Part shown: positions 31,435 to 41,211 of the stretch, one piece after another
Position numbering within the stretch: position 1 is the first letter of the stretch
Layout of the letters: each line of letters begins with the position of its first letter
DNA from: an uncultured Prevotellaceae bacterium
GTDB lineage: Bacteria > Bacteroidota > Bacteroidia > Bacteroidales > Bacteroidaceae
Direction: 5' to 3'
Length of the DNA stretch: 64,000 nt
NCBI GenBank assembly: GCA_902789415.1
Contig: CADAOD010000012.1
Location: 1-64,000 of the forward strand
Notes under the pieces: generated by a model
Databases searched by the model: none
What the model was told of the DNA's origin: nothing
The model's input: the letters and a program-made list of their open reading frames with translations, nothing else
Made by a program: the position numbers and the translations under genes

Positions 31435-32247
31435 ATGAAACAGATATTGTTAATTAACGATGTTGTGGGCTATGGAAAGGTTGGCATGGGAGCCATGCTG
31501 CCTATCCTCTCTTACTTAGGCATCCCTACGTATAGCTTGCCTACTGCCCTTGTGTCAAACACACTCGACTACGGAAAGTTTAATATCCAGGATACCACCG
31601 ATTATATCCGTGGTACACTGCCAGTGTGGAAAGAACTTGGTTTTGGTTTCGATGCCATCTGTACAGGACTGATGTTCAGCGATGAGCAGGCTAAGCTGGT
31701 GGCTGGCTACTGCAAAGAGCAGGGTGCACAGGGCACTACGGTGTTTGTTGATCCTATCTTAGGTGATGGCGGACGATTGTATAACGGAATGACCGAACGT
31801 CAGGTAGAGTTGATGCGCGAGATGGTATCGGTAGCTCATCTCTGCTTCCCTAACTATACCGAGGCCTGCTACCTTACCAATACACCTATTAAGATGGAAG
31901 GCATTACTTGGGAAGAAGCTGGCGATTTGTTAGATGACCTGCGAAAAATTGGAACCAAGTCGGCTCTGATAACAAGTTGTAAGGTCGATGGTTGCAATGC
32001 GGTGGTAGGATATAATCACTACGACGATAGCTACTTCCGCTTGGAGTATCACGAGATTCCTGGCTTGTTCCATGGCACTGGCGATATCTTCTCGGCTGTA
32101 TTGATTGGTCATCTGCTGAACGGTGAGAGCCTGAAGACGAGTACCCGTACGGCAATGGATACTGTATTCCGAATGATTGAGCGTTACAAGGATACCGATG
32201 ATAAGAATCGTGGTATTCCAGTAGAGAAATGTCTCGATCTGTTATGA
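31435..32247 (+). CDS. Pyridoxamine/pyridoxal kinase
   Basis: The 270-residue ribokinase-fold protein phosphorylates B6 vitamers in pyridoxal phosphate salvage. It has the family pattern LINDVVGYGKVGMGAMLPIL at the N-terminus, FVDPILGDGGRLY in the centre, NYTEACYLT, and the C-terminal catalytic GTGDIFSAVLIG, whose Asp is the general base. The start at ATG 31435 is set by the promoter 8 bp upstream. The stop overlaps the RluA-family start (ATGA), so the two genes are translationally coupled. The alternative assignment, hydroxymethylpyrimidine kinase, fits less well because of the overall PdxK/PdxY-like spacing. Confidence 0.85.
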   Translation: MKQILLINDVVGYGKVGMGAMLPILSYLGIPTYSLPTALVSNTLDYGKFNIQDTTDYIRGTLPVWKELGFGFDAICTGLMFSDEQAKLVAGYCKEQGAQGTTVFVDPILGDGGRLYNGMTERQVELMREMVSVAHLCFPNYTEACYLTNTPIKMEGITWEEAGDLLDDLRKIGTKSALITSCKVDGCNAVVGYNHYDDSYFRLEYHEIPGLFHGTGDIFSAVLIGHLLNGESLKTSTRTAMDTVFRMIERYKDTDDKNRGIPVEKCLDLL

Positions 32248-33608
32248 TCATTCATCCTCTCCATACCAACATTCCCCAGCCAGAACGGTTCACTTGGCCT
32301 TTCTGTTACACTCCCCATCCGCTATGTTTATTGGCATGCGACGAGGTGAAGCAGGAGATTGAGCGGATAGGTCCTAAAGAGGGAAAGATGTTTGGGGTAC
32401 TGGTTGTAGAGGTTGATGGCGGCTTAGGTTTTCTGGCTGCCTATTCTGGCTTGTTAGAAGGACGTAACGATTGGGATTATTTCGTGCCGCCGGTCTTTGA
32501 TGCCCAGCAGCCTGATGGCTATTTCAAGCAGAAAGAGCGCGAAATATCAGCACTTAACCAACACCCAACACCCGAAAACCAGCACCTGCACAAAGAGATG
32601 TCGCAGAATTTGCAATTGTGGCTTTTCCAACAATACCGCATTTTAAATGCCAATGGTGATACAAAAGATTTGGTGGAGATATGGCGTGACTATCATCAGA
32701 ATCCTAAAATTCAAAAGAAATATCCCTTACCACCAGGTGGTACGGGCGATTGTTGTGCTCCAAAGTTGCTGCAGTATGCTTACCAGCACCGCTTAAGACC
32801 GGTGTGTATGGCCGAATTCTGGTGGGGACCATCGCCAAAAAGCGAGGTGCGATACCATGGCGAGTTTTATCCAGCCTGCAGGGGTAAATGCAAGCCTGTG
32901 CTTACTTGGATGTTGCAAGGTCTTCAGGTGGATCCCGACCCGGAATCCTCAGGTTTCTTGCATCAAGGCATCGAAATCGTCTATGAGGACGAGTCGATTG
33001 CGGCCGTTTATAAGCCATCGGGTATGCTGAGTGTACCTGGTAAGACTGATGATTACTCGGTGGCAACATGGGCTAAGGAGCGATGGACAGAGGCTATGCT
33101 GCCCCATCGCTTGGATTTGATGACTTCGGGCATTATGCTGGTTGCTAAAACACCAGAGGCCTATCATCATTTGCAGGATCAGTTTACGGCTCGTACTATC
33201 AAAAAGAAGTACTTAGCTGTTGTTGAGGGCGAGGTACAGCAGGCGCATGGCGTTATCGACCTGCCATTGAGTAGCGACCCGCTGAATCGTCCTCGTCAGA
33301 TAGTAGATCATCTGCAGGGCAAACGTGCCATTTCGGAATATCGTGTGTTAGACCATCACTTATCACCCACTACCCATCGCCCTCTAACCCTCCTCGCACT
33401 CTATCCTCACACAGGGCGCACCCATCAATTGCGTATGCATTGTGCCTATCAAGAGGGACTAGGTTGTCCGATTTTAGGCGATGAGCTTTATGGGCATAAG
33501 GCCGACAGGTTATACTTGCAAGCAGAATCGATAGCTTTTGTGCACCCAAACACTGGCAAGCGCATGCATCTTTTTTGTCCGAGCGACAAAAAAATATGGC
33601 CAATTTGA
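32244..33608 (+). CDS. RluA-family RNA pseudouridine synthase with N-terminal extension
   Basis: The 454-residue protein converts uridine to pseudouridine in rRNA or tRNA. The catalytic domain occupies about residues 240-450, with the active Asp in LPHRLDLMTSGIMLVAKT, the later RTHQLRMHCAYQEGLGCPILGDELYG and KKYLAVVEGEV. The first 230 residues (FTWPFCYTPHPLCLLACDEV and a Cys-containing WWGPSPKSEVRYHGEFYPAC) are an extension common in Bacteroidetes members. ATG 32244 is preferred since it overlaps the kinase stop (ATGA). Two low-complexity inserts, NQHPTPENQHLHK and DHHLSPTTHRPL, look like expanded short repeats. Modified site unknown. Confidence 0.87.
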   Translation: MIIHPLHTNIPQPERFTWPFCYTPHPLCLLACDEVKQEIERIGPKEGKMFGVLVVEVDGGLGFLAAYSGLLEGRNDWDYFVPPVFDAQQPDGYFKQKEREISALNQHPTPENQHLHKEMSQNLQLWLFQQYRILNANGDTKDLVEIWRDYHQNPKIQKKYPLPPGGTGDCCAPKLLQYAYQHRLRPVCMAEFWWGPSPKSEVRYHGEFYPACRGKCKPVLTWMLQGLQVDPDPESSGFLHQGIEIVYEDESIAAVYKPSGMLSVPGKTDDYSVATWAKERWTEAMLPHRLDLMTSGIMLVAKTPEAYHHLQDQFTARTIKKKYLAVVEGEVQQAHGVIDLPLSSDPLNRPRQIVDHLQGKRAISEYRVLDHHLSPTTHRPLTLLALYPHTGRTHQLRMHCAYQEGLGCPILGDELYGHKADRLYLQAESIAFVHPNTGKRMHLFCPSDKKIWPI

Positions 33609-33630
33609 TGCATGTTTGCAGATATTTTGC

Positions 33631-33638
33631 TATTTTTG
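33631..33638 (+). promoter_or_regulatory. -7 box of the M1-type peptidase gene
   Basis: TATTTTTG fits TAnnTTTG, 24 bp before the ATG. TTTG at 33604-33607 is 23 bp upstream, longer than the usual 20. Confidence 0.5.
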
Positions 33639-33662
33639 CAGCATAATCAAAAATTGTAATGT

Positions 33663-36155
33663 ATGAAAATAGCAAGGTTCCTATGTTTATTCATGCTAAG
33701 TTTTTTGACACTTAGCGCGAATGCTCAAATGGATAGTCGTTTGGGTAACATCAGCGGTATTCTTTACCAACTGACGTTTAATGTGCCAGAGAATCCTCAG
33801 GCAAAGGTGACAGGTAAGGCTACTATAACCTTCGATATCAGAACCAAACAGGATGTGGTGCTCGATTTTCAGGGAGCGCCAGGTAATGTAGTGGTATATA
33901 AAGGCAACAAAGGCAAAGGTAAACCGGCTAGCGTAAAGGTTCGAAATAACCAGATTGTTATTCCTGGTAAAATGTTTAAGACAGGTACCAATAAGATTTC
34001 TATTGATTTTACCTGTCAGGACAAGGCCCTGGTTCGTAGTGGTAGCGTGGTTTATACTCAGGTTCAGGCTGATGAGGGGCGTGCTCTCTTCCCATGTTTC
34101 GACGTGGAAGGCCTTCGCGCTCAGTATCAAACCACAATGAATGCACCTGCTGGTTGGAAAGCTATTACAGTTGATTTTTCGGAGAAAATGGCACCATCAC
34201 ACTATGCGTTTGCCGTCGGAAAATTCAATGAGAAGTCATCTACCGTTGATGGTCGTACCCTACGTGTGTTCTATACAGAAACCGATCCCGCCAAAGTTGC
34301 TCAGATAGATGATGTATTTAAAGAGGTTTCTAAGGCCATGAAATGGATGGAGAGTTATACAGGTATAGCTAACCCTTACGAGAAAGAAGGCGTGGTATAT
34401 ATCCTGCCAAGTTTCCAATTGGGCGGTCTTGAGCGTCGTGGTGCGGTTGCCCTGAGCGAAAAGACTATCTTCCTGGGAAAGAAACCTTCGAAGGAAGACC
34501 TGATGAAGCGTACCGAATTGATAGCCCACGAAACAGCTCATGTATGGTTCGGTAATATCACAGCTATCGACGAGCCTTGGGCAAAGGAGGTATTGGCAAA
34601 CTTTATGGCATCAAAGATTACAAGCAGCCTATATAAGAAGAATGAGTTTGAGATTAACTTCATGAATACTTATATGCGCAACGCTATGAGTCTGGACAGA
34701 ACCGAAGGCTCTCATCCTATTGCTGGCGAGGTTGGTAATCCGCACGATCCCATATGGATGTACGATCATATCAACTACAGCAAGGCACCTGTTATGATGC
34801 GAATGCTGGAAGACGAAATGGGAGCTGCGGCTATGCAGCAAGGTCTGCAGCAGTGCATTAAGGAGCACTATCAGGGGCATATCAGCTGGAATCAGATTGT
34901 TGAGATACTCGACAAGCAGGCGCCTGCAGCAGGTGTACGTCAGTTCTGCGATGTGTGGGTAAATCAGAAAGGTATGCCAATTATTAAAACATCATTTAAG
35001 AATGGTGATGTGATTGTGTCGCAGACCGATCCTTATGGTCGTGGATTATGCTGGCGACAGAAGTTTGAACTAAAGGTAATTAGTAACTTGGGTCAGGCGC
35101 ATACAATACAGGTGGATATGCAGCAGCCTACAATGACTTTTAAACAGAAGGGTGGTGTGGCACCTGGTTTTATTATTCCAAACCAGGATGGTCGCGGTTA
35201 TGGTCGTTTTACACTCGATGATAACTACGTGAAGCTTCTTCCTACGCGACTCATTATTACCCGAAACGATTTGCATCGCTATACTTTATTGAATCTGATT
35301 CATGATAATTACTTGCAGGGTAAGTTAGCACCATCACACTTCGGTGAGCTGTTCCGTTTCTTGGGTCGTGAGAAAAATCCGATGATAATGGAGACCGCCA
35401 TCGATCAGATGCATAAGATCGCCTCTGATTTAACGCTGCAGCAACGTTATACGTTGGAACTGGTAATTATGGATTTGTTGGGTGAGAATAAAACTAAGGA
35501 GTGCCGCCAGCTGGTATGGCGTAAGTTGGGTACCAGCGCTATCTCGCCCGAGGTGCTGAATAAGTTGCAGACCATTTTGGAACGTCATAACGAGAGCGTA
35601 TTGGATGAGCACGACTATATGGAGATTGCCTATCGTTTGGCCATCACCCGTCCTGATCGTCGTCAGCAAATCCTGGAAAAGGAGCGCGCTCGTCTCACTA
35701 CCGATGAGTTGCGACAGGAGTTCGATTTCGTGAGTCGTGCTACCGATCCAAATGCTAATAATCGTGTAGCGGTATTTAAGAGTTTGTTGAAACCCGAGAA
35801 CCGCCAGAACGAGACTTGGGTGCTGAATACTTTGCGCTTGTTGAACTCAGATGTATTTGAGCCTCAGAGCAATGTTTACATTGTTGAAGGATTGAAAGCA
35901 CTGCCTGAGATACAGAAAACTACCAGTCTGTCTTTCCCAAGTCGCTGGACCAAAACGCTGATAGCATCGCATAAGAGTGCAGAGGCAAAAATGGAAGTCC
36001 AGAAGTTCTTGAATAGCTCGACAAACTTCCCTGCAAATCTGAAGAACTACGTTTATGAGAGTGCTTGGGTACTGATGAACCAGATTCCATATGTGGATAA
36101 GACGGTCAATACAGCGCCTGCTTCTGCTAAGAAAACAGCTACCAAGAAAAGATAG
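33663..36155 (+). CDS. M1-family metallopeptidase with shortened zinc-site loop
   Basis: The 830-residue secreted protein (signal peptide ending SANA/QMDSR) is an M1-type aminopeptidase. The zinc motif is HETAH (289-293) in RTELIAHETAHVWFGN, and the GAMEN-like substrate loop is GGLERRGAVAL. In M1 enzymes the third zinc ligand Glu follows HExxH after 18 residues. Related Bacteroidetes sequences have KEVFANFMA at that place; here EPWAKEVLANFMA puts the Glu (E309) after only 15 residues. Either the loop is 3 residues shorter or the site is altered. After about residue 450 comes an ERAP1-like helical domain and a Lys/Ala-rich tail. Confidence 0.85.
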   Translation: MKIARFLCLFMLSFLTLSANAQMDSRLGNISGILYQLTFNVPENPQAKVTGKATITFDIRTKQDVVLDFQGAPGNVVVYKGNKGKGKPASVKVRNNQIVIPGKMFKTGTNKISIDFTCQDKALVRSGSVVYTQVQADEGRALFPCFDVEGLRAQYQTTMNAPAGWKAITVDFSEKMAPSHYAFAVGKFNEKSSTVDGRTLRVFYTETDPAKVAQIDDVFKEVSKAMKWMESYTGIANPYEKEGVVYILPSFQLGGLERRGAVALSEKTIFLGKKPSKEDLMKRTELIAHETAHVWFGNITAIDEPWAKEVLANFMASKITSSLYKKNEFEINFMNTYMRNAMSLDRTEGSHPIAGEVGNPHDPIWMYDHINYSKAPVMMRMLEDEMGAAAMQQGLQQCIKEHYQGHISWNQIVEILDKQAPAAGVRQFCDVWVNQKGMPIIKTSFKNGDVIVSQTDPYGRGLCWRQKFELKVISNLGQAHTIQVDMQQPTMTFKQKGGVAPGFIIPNQDGRGYGRFTLDDNYVKLLPTRLIITRNDLHRYTLLNLIHDNYLQGKLAPSHFGELFRFLGREKNPMIMETAIDQMHKIASDLTLQQRYTLELVIMDLLGENKTKECRQLVWRKLGTSAISPEVLNKLQTILERHNESVLDEHDYMEIAYRLAITRPDRRQQILEKERARLTTDELRQEFDFVSRATDPNANNRVAVFKSLLKPENRQNETWVLNTLRLLNSDVFEPQSNVYIVEGLKALPEIQKTTSLSFPSRWTKTLIASHKSAEAKMEVQKFLNSSTNFPANLKNYVYESAWVLMNQIPYVDKTVNTAPASAKKTATKKR

Positions 36156-36163
36156 TAATAATC

Positions 36164-36198
36164 AAAAGAGCCCCTCCTGATAGAATGGAGGGGCTTTT
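36164..36198 (+). terminator. Intrinsic terminator after the M1-type peptidase gene
   Basis: AGCCCCTCC (36169-36177) and GGAGGGGCT (36187-36195) form a 9-bp stem, with A residues before it and TTTT after it. Confidence 0.88.
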
Positions 36199-36221
36199 AA
36201 TTTAAGTTTTAGGTAAATATA

Positions 36222-36253
36222 TTTGTGAGTTCAAATTAAAAATAGTACCTTTG
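36222..36253 (+). promoter_or_regulatory. Promoter of purL
   Basis: -33 TTTG at 36222-36225, 20 bp spacer, -7 TACCTTTG at 36246-36253, 35 bp before the ATG. No PRPP- or purine-riboswitch-like fold was noticed in the short leader. Confidence 0.87.
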
Positions 36254-36288
36254 CACGCAAAATTGAATATATATAAAATAAGTAAGGT

Positions 36289-39200
36289 ATGATACGCTTC
36301 TTTCAGACCCCACAGAAATCGGTGATCGCCACTGAGGTTGATCACGTACTGAGTGAACAGGAAATCAAGGAATTAAACTGGCTCTATGGCGATGCTACGC
36401 TATTAGATGCCGAGCAGCTTGAGGGCTACTATGTTGGTCCACGCCGCGAGATGGTAACACCATGGAGTACAAATGCCGTTGAGATTACACAGAATATGGG
36501 CCTCAGCGGCATTTCTCGTATAGAGGAGTACTTTGCTGTCGACTCTAAGGATGCCGAGCACGACGAGATGTTGCAGCGTATGTATAATGGCCTGAACCAG
36601 GACATTTTTACTATTAACATCAAGCCCGAGCCCATTAAGTATGTGGATAATCTGGAGGAGTATAATGAGCAGGAAGGTCTGGCTCTTAGCCCAGAGGAGA
36701 TTGAATATCTTCACGGCTTGGAGAAAAAGAATGGTCGTCCTCTTACTGATTCTGAGATTTTCGGTTTTGCACAGATTAACTCTGAGCACTGCCGTCATAA
36801 GATCTTTGGTGGTACATTCATCATTGATGGCAAGGAGATGGAAAGCTCACTCTTTGCAATGATTAAGAAGACTACACAGGAGAATCCTAACAAGATTCTT
36901 TCGGCTTATAAGGATAATGTGGCTTTTGCGCAGGGTCCTGTGGTTGAACAGTTTGCTCCAAAGGATCAGAGTACCAGCGACTACTTCCAGGTAAAAGATA
37001 TCGAGAGTGTTATCTCGCTGAAGGCTGAGACTCACAACTTCCCTACTACCGTAGAGCCATTCAATGGCGCTGCAACAGGTACAGGTGGTGAGATTCGCGA
37101 CCGTATGGGTGGTGGTGTAGGCTCATGGCCTATCGCTGGTACTGCAGTATATATGACTGCATATCCACGTCTGACTGACGATGACAAACTGACTCGCGAC
37201 TGGGAGAATATCCTGCCCGTTCGTCAGTGGCTGTATCAGACACCAGAGCAGATTCTGATTAAGGCTTCGAATGGTGCTTCCGATTTTGGTAATAAGTTCG
37301 GTCAGCCACTGATTTGCGGTTCTGTACTTACTTTTGAGCATCAAGAGCCAAACGATACCAAGTATGCTTACGATAAGGTTATCATGCTGGCCGGTGGTGT
37401 AGGTTACGGCACCAAGCGCGACTGTCTGAAGAAGGAGCCACAGCCAGGTAACAAGGTCGTAGTGGTTGGTGGTGATAACTACCGTATCGGTCTTGGTGGT
37501 GGTTCTGTTTCATCTGTAGATACTGGCCGCTATAGCAATGGTATCGAGTTGAATGCCGTTCAGCGTGCAAACCCTGAGATGCAGAAGCGTGCCTACAACC
37601 TGGTTCGTGCTCTGTGTGAGGAGGATGTGAACCCTGTTGTTTCAATTCACGACCATGGTTCAGCCGGTCACCTCAACTGTCTCTCTGAGCTTGTTGAGGA
37701 GTGTGGTGGTGAGATTGATATGACCAAGTTGCCTATCGGCGACAAGACTCTGAGCTCTAAGGAAATCATCGCTAACGAGAGCCAGGAGCGTATGGGACTG
37801 CTCATCGACGAGAAGCACATTGAACATGTACGTAAGATTGCTGAGCGCGAGCGTGCTCCGCTGTATGTAGTAGGTGAAACTACCGGCGATGCTCATTTCT
37901 CGTTTAAGCAGGGCGATGGCGTGAAGCCATTCGATTTGGATGTGGCTCAGATGTTCGGTCACTCACCCAAAACTATTATGAAAGATAATACTGTAGAGCG
38001 TCACTATGCTGACGTAACCTACAGTCAGGATAAGATTAACGAGTACCTCGACCGCGTGCTTCAGCTGGAGGCTGTGGCTTGTAAGGATTGGTTGACTAAC
38101 AAGGTCGACCGTTCAGTTACAGGTAAGATTGCACGTCAGCAGTGTCAGGGTGAGATTCAGTTGCCTCTGAGCGACTGTGGTGTTGTTTCCCTCGACTATC
38201 GTGGTGCTAAGGGTATCGCTACAGCACTTGGTCATGCACCTCAGGCTGGTTTGGCCGATCCTGCTGCAGGTTCTGTACTCTCTGTAGCTGAGGCTCTTAC
38301 TAATATTGTTTGGGCTCCTCTCGCTGAGGGTATGGATTCACTCAGTCTTTCTGCCAACTGGATGTGGCCTTGCCGCTCTCAGGAGGGTGAGGATGCCCGC
38401 TTGTATGCTGGTGTAAAGGCTTTGAGCGACTTCTGCTGCGACCTGCACATCAACGTGCCAACTGGTAAGGACTCACTGTCACTCTCTCAGCAGTATCCTA
38501 ACGGAGAAAAAATTATCTCTCCAGGAACAGTGATTGTATCTGCTGGTGGTGAGGTTAGCGATATAAAGAAGGTGGTAAGCCCCGTATTGGTTAACGATAA
38601 GAATGCTTCACTCTATCATATCGACTTCTCGTTTGATGAGCAGCGCCTTGGTGGTTCTGCCTTTGCTCAGAGCTTAGGTAAGGTAGGCGACGATGTTCCT
38701 ACTGTTAAGAACGCCGAGTACTTTGCTGATGCCTTCATGGCTGTTCAGGAGATGATCAACCGTGGTTGGATTATGGCTGGTCATGATATTTCGGCCGGTG
38801 GTTTGATTACCACTCTGCTCGAAATGTGTTTTGCTAACGCTAAGGGTGGCATGCACATCAATCTGCACGACATTTGTGCCGATGGCGATGTTGTTAAGAC
38901 TCTCTTCGCAGAGAACCCAGGAGTGGTTATAGAGGTAAGCGATGAGTACAAGCAGGAGTTTAAGGACTTCATGGAGGAGCAGGGCGTTGGCTATGCTAAG
39001 ATTGGTTATCCTGTTGAGGATGCCCGTACTATCGTAGTGAAGGCTGGTGATGCAGAGCATACATTCGATATCGATGCTCTCCGTGATACATGGTATAAGA
39101 CTTCTTATTTGCTTGATCGCAAGCAGAGCTTCAATGGCAAGGCTGCTGAGCGTTTCGCTAACTATAAGAAGCAGCCTATCGAGATGCAGTTTAATAACAA

Positions 39201-39999
39201 CTTCACTGGTAAGCTGGCCCAGTATGGTATCTCTGCCGATCGCCGTCAGCCTTCAGGTATTAAGGCTGCCATCATTCGTGAGAAGGGAACCAACGGTGAG
39301 CGTGAGATGGCTTATTGCCTCTACCTCGCTGGTTTCGACGTTAAGGATGTGATGATGACCGACCTGATTAGCGGTCGCGAGACACTCGAGGAAGTCAATA
39401 TGATTGTATTCTGCGGTGGCTTCTCTAACTCCGATGTTCTTGGTTCGGCTAAGGGTTGGGCTGGTGCCTTCCTCTTCAATCCTAAGGCTAAGGAGGCACT
39501 CGATAAGTTCTATGCCCGCGAGGATACTCTCTCATTAGGTATCTGTAACGGTTGTCAGCTGATGGTTGAACTCGGTCTGACTGGTGCAAAGGGTGCTAAG
39601 ATGCTACACAATGACTCTCATAAGTTCGAGAGCGAGTTCATCTCGTTGAGCATTCCTCAGAACAATAGTGTGATGTTTGGCTCACTGAGCGGTAACAAAC
39701 TCGGTTTGTGGGTTGCTCATGGCGAGGGCAAGTTCTCATTGCCAGAGGCTGAGAGCGCTTACAACGTGATAGCTAAGTATAACTATGCTGGTTATCCCGC
39801 TAATCCTAACGGATCAGACTATAATGTAGCAGGTATCTGCTCAGCTGATGGTCGTCATCTCTGCATGATGCCTCACTTGGAGCGAGCCGTATTCCCATGG
39901 CAGAACGCCTGGTATCCTGCCGATCGTCGTCAGGACGAGGTTACTCCATGGATAGAGGCCTTCGTCAATGCACGTAAATGGGTGGAGGCTCACAAATAA
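36289..39999 (+). CDS. purL: Phosphoribosylformylglycinamidine synthase (FGAM synthetase), large fused form
   Basis: The enzyme makes FGAM from FGAR, glutamine and ATP in purine synthesis (fourth step). At 1236 residues it is the large PurL type with all parts on one chain. The N-terminal and central AIRS-like synthetase halves show SEHCRHKIFGG, KAETHNFPTTVEPFNGAATGTGGEIRDR, DHGSAGHLNCLSELVEE and TGKDSLSLSQQ. The C-terminal glutaminase has the nucleophile in GICNGCQLMVELG (C1086) and ends with the MPHLERAVFPWQ segment. It is about 50-60 residues shorter than E. coli PurL (1295). The stop overlaps the next ATG by one base (TAATG). Confidence 0.96.
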   Translation: MIRFFQTPQKSVIATEVDHVLSEQEIKELNWLYGDATLLDAEQLEGYYVGPRREMVTPWSTNAVEITQNMGLSGISRIEEYFAVDSKDAEHDEMLQRMYNGLNQDIFTINIKPEPIKYVDNLEEYNEQEGLALSPEEIEYLHGLEKKNGRPLTDSEIFGFAQINSEHCRHKIFGGTFIIDGKEMESSLFAMIKKTTQENPNKILSAYKDNVAFAQGPVVEQFAPKDQSTSDYFQVKDIESVISLKAETHNFPTTVEPFNGAATGTGGEIRDRMGGGVGSWPIAGTAVYMTAYPRLTDDDKLTRDWENILPVRQWLYQTPEQILIKASNGASDFGNKFGQPLICGSVLTFEHQEPNDTKYAYDKVIMLAGGVGYGTKRDCLKKEPQPGNKVVVVGGDNYRIGLGGGSVSSVDTGRYSNGIELNAVQRANPEMQKRAYNLVRALCEEDVNPVVSIHDHGSAGHLNCLSELVEECGGEIDMTKLPIGDKTLSSKEIIANESQERMGLLIDEKHIEHVRKIAERERAPLYVVGETTGDAHFSFKQGDGVKPFDLDVAQMFGHSPKTIMKDNTVERHYADVTYSQDKINEYLDRVLQLEAVACKDWLTNKVDRSVTGKIARQQCQGEIQLPLSDCGVVSLDYRGAKGIATALGHAPQAGLADPAAGSVLSVAEALTNIVWAPLAEGMDSLSLSANWMWPCRSQEGEDARLYAGVKALSDFCCDLHINVPTGKDSLSLSQQYPNGEKIISPGTVIVSAGGEVSDIKKVVSPVLVNDKNASLYHIDFSFDEQRLGGSAFAQSLGKVGDDVPTVKNAEYFADAFMAVQEMINRGWIMAGHDISAGGLITTLLEMCFANAKGGMHINLHDICADGDVVKTLFAENPGVVIEVSDEYKQEFKDFMEEQGVGYAKIGYPVEDARTIVVKAGDAEHTFDIDALRDTWYKTSYLLDRKQSFNGKAAERFANYKKQPIEMQFNNNFTGKLAQYGISADRRQPSGIKAAIIREKGTNGEREMAYCLYLAGFDVKDVMMTDLISGRETLEEVNMIVFCGGFSNSDVLGSAKGWAGAFLFNPKAKEALDKFYAREDTLSLGICNGCQLMVELGLTGAKGAKMLHNDSHKFESEFISLSIPQNNSVMFGSLSGNKLGLWVAHGEGKFSLPEAESAYNVIAKYNYAGYPANPNGSDYNVAGICSADGRHLCMMPHLERAVFPWQNAWYPADRRQDEVTPWIEAFVNARKWVEAHK

Positions 40000-40547
40000 T
40001 GAACATATATTGGGATTCTTTTAAGACCTTCTTTCACATTGGCATATTCACCCTCGGTGGTGGATATGCCATGATACCTTTGATAGAGGAAGAGGTGGTG
40101 AACAAGAAACATTGGGTGACCAAGGAAGATATGCTCGACCTGATTGCTATCGCCCAAAGTTGTCCTGGTGTATTTGCTATTAATATAGCTACCTTTATTG
40201 GTTATAAGTTGCGTAAAACTCGTGGTGCCATCTGTACCACGCTGGGAACGGCTTTGCCTTCGTTCCTGATTATTCTGGCTATAGCAATGTTCTTCAGTCA
40301 GTTTAAGGATAATAAGGTGGTTGCCGCCATGTTCCGTGGTATTCGCCCTGCGGTGGTAGCCCTTATTGCTGTACCTACCTTTAACCTGGGTAAACGAGCA
40401 AAACTCAACAGGTACACTATCTGGATTCCTATCGCTTGTGCTTTGGCTATCTGGGCCCTCGGCGTTTCACCTATCTATATTATAATGATAGCTGCTGTTG
40501 GAGGATATATCTACGGTAGAATGAACAAAACTTCGTGTAATCCGTGA
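39999..40547 (+). CDS. Chromate transporter family (ChrA) short protein 1
   Basis: The 182-residue membrane protein has the CHR domain pattern FFHIGIFTLGGGYAMIPLIEEEVV near the N-terminus, the AQSCPGVFAINIATFIGYK motif and five to six hydrophobic helices. CHR proteins exist as long two-domain or paired short single-domain forms; the next gene supplies the other half. Known members export chromate, but many short-chain CHR pairs have unknown substrate. ATG 39999 overlaps the purL stop by one base, so it is probably translated from the purL transcript, though the functional link to purine synthesis is not obvious. Confidence 0.85.
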   Translation: MNIYWDSFKTFFHIGIFTLGGGYAMIPLIEEEVVNKKHWVTKEDMLDLIAIAQSCPGVFAINIATFIGYKLRKTRGAICTTLGTALPSFLIILAIAMFFSQFKDNKVVAAMFRGIRPAVVALIAVPTFNLGKRAKLNRYTIWIPIACALAIWALGVSPIYIIMIAAVGGYIYGRMNKTSCNP

Positions 40548-40563
40548 AATTCGTGCTTGAAAT

Positions 40564-41139
40564 ATGATTTTCGTTAGTTTATTTATTACTTTTTTCGAGA
40601 TAGGCCTTTTTGGCTTTGGTGGAGGCTATGGTATGCTTTCGCTCATTCAGCACGAAACGGTTGAAACGCACCATTGGCTCTCAACCTCAGAGTTTACTGA
40701 TATCGTCGCCATTTCGCAGATGACGCCAGGTCCTATTGGTATCAACTCGGCTACTTACTGTGGTTATACCGCTGTTCATAATGCCGGTTATGGCTCTCTG
40801 GTGTCTGTCTTAGGTTCTGCCACAGCTACTTTTGCCTTGGTCCTGCCTTCGCTTATACTGATGATACTAATTAGTAAGATGTTTATGAAGTACATGAACA
40901 CCCCGTTGGTACAGTCGATATTTACAGGTTTGCGTCCAGCTGTTGTAGGTCTGTTGGCTGCAGCCACCCTGCTGCTTTGCAACACTGAGAATTTCTCTAC
41001 ACCGATAGAGAATCCCTGGCAGTTTGGTATCAGTTGTGCTCTTTTTGTAGCTACCGCATTTGGCACTGGCTATCTCAAAATCAATCCCATCCGCATGATT
41101 TGCTATACAGCATTTGCGGGGTTATTGCTGTTGTACTAA
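40564..41139 (+). CDS. Chromate transporter family (ChrA) short protein 2
   Basis: The 191-residue membrane protein repeats the CHR pattern: FFEIGLFGFGGGYGMLSLIQHETVE, then SQMTPGPIGINSATYCGY, then five to six hydrophobic helices. It starts 16 bp after the first ChrA-type gene and, as in other paired short-chain systems, the two probably form a heterodimer in the inner membrane. There is no promoter box between them. The gap of 72 bp to the LacI gene holds a T-rich stretch but no convincing hairpin. Chromate as the substrate is not proven. Confidence 0.85.
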   Translation: MIFVSLFITFFEIGLFGFGGGYGMLSLIQHETVETHHWLSTSEFTDIVAISQMTPGPIGINSATYCGYTAVHNAGYGSLVSVLGSATATFALVLPSLILMILISKMFMKYMNTPLVQSIFTGLRPAVVGLLAAATLLLCNTENFSTPIENPWQFGISCALFVATAFGTGYLKINPIRMICYTAFAGLLLLY

Positions 41140-41170
41140 TATTTTTTTTGTTATTTTGGGAGGCTTTTCG

Positions 41171-41189
41171 CAAAGATTTATTATCTTTG
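41171..41189 (+). promoter_or_regulatory. -7 box within a 7-bp inverted repeat before the LacI gene
   Basis: TATCTTTG at 41182-41189 is the -7 box, 22 bp before the ATG. CAAAGAT (41171-41177) and ATCTTTG (41183-41189) are perfect inverted arms around 5 bp. The symmetry could be an autoregulatory operator, or chance. Confidence 0.55.
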
Positions 41190-41211
41190 CACGCAGAATA
41201 ATTGGAAACCG

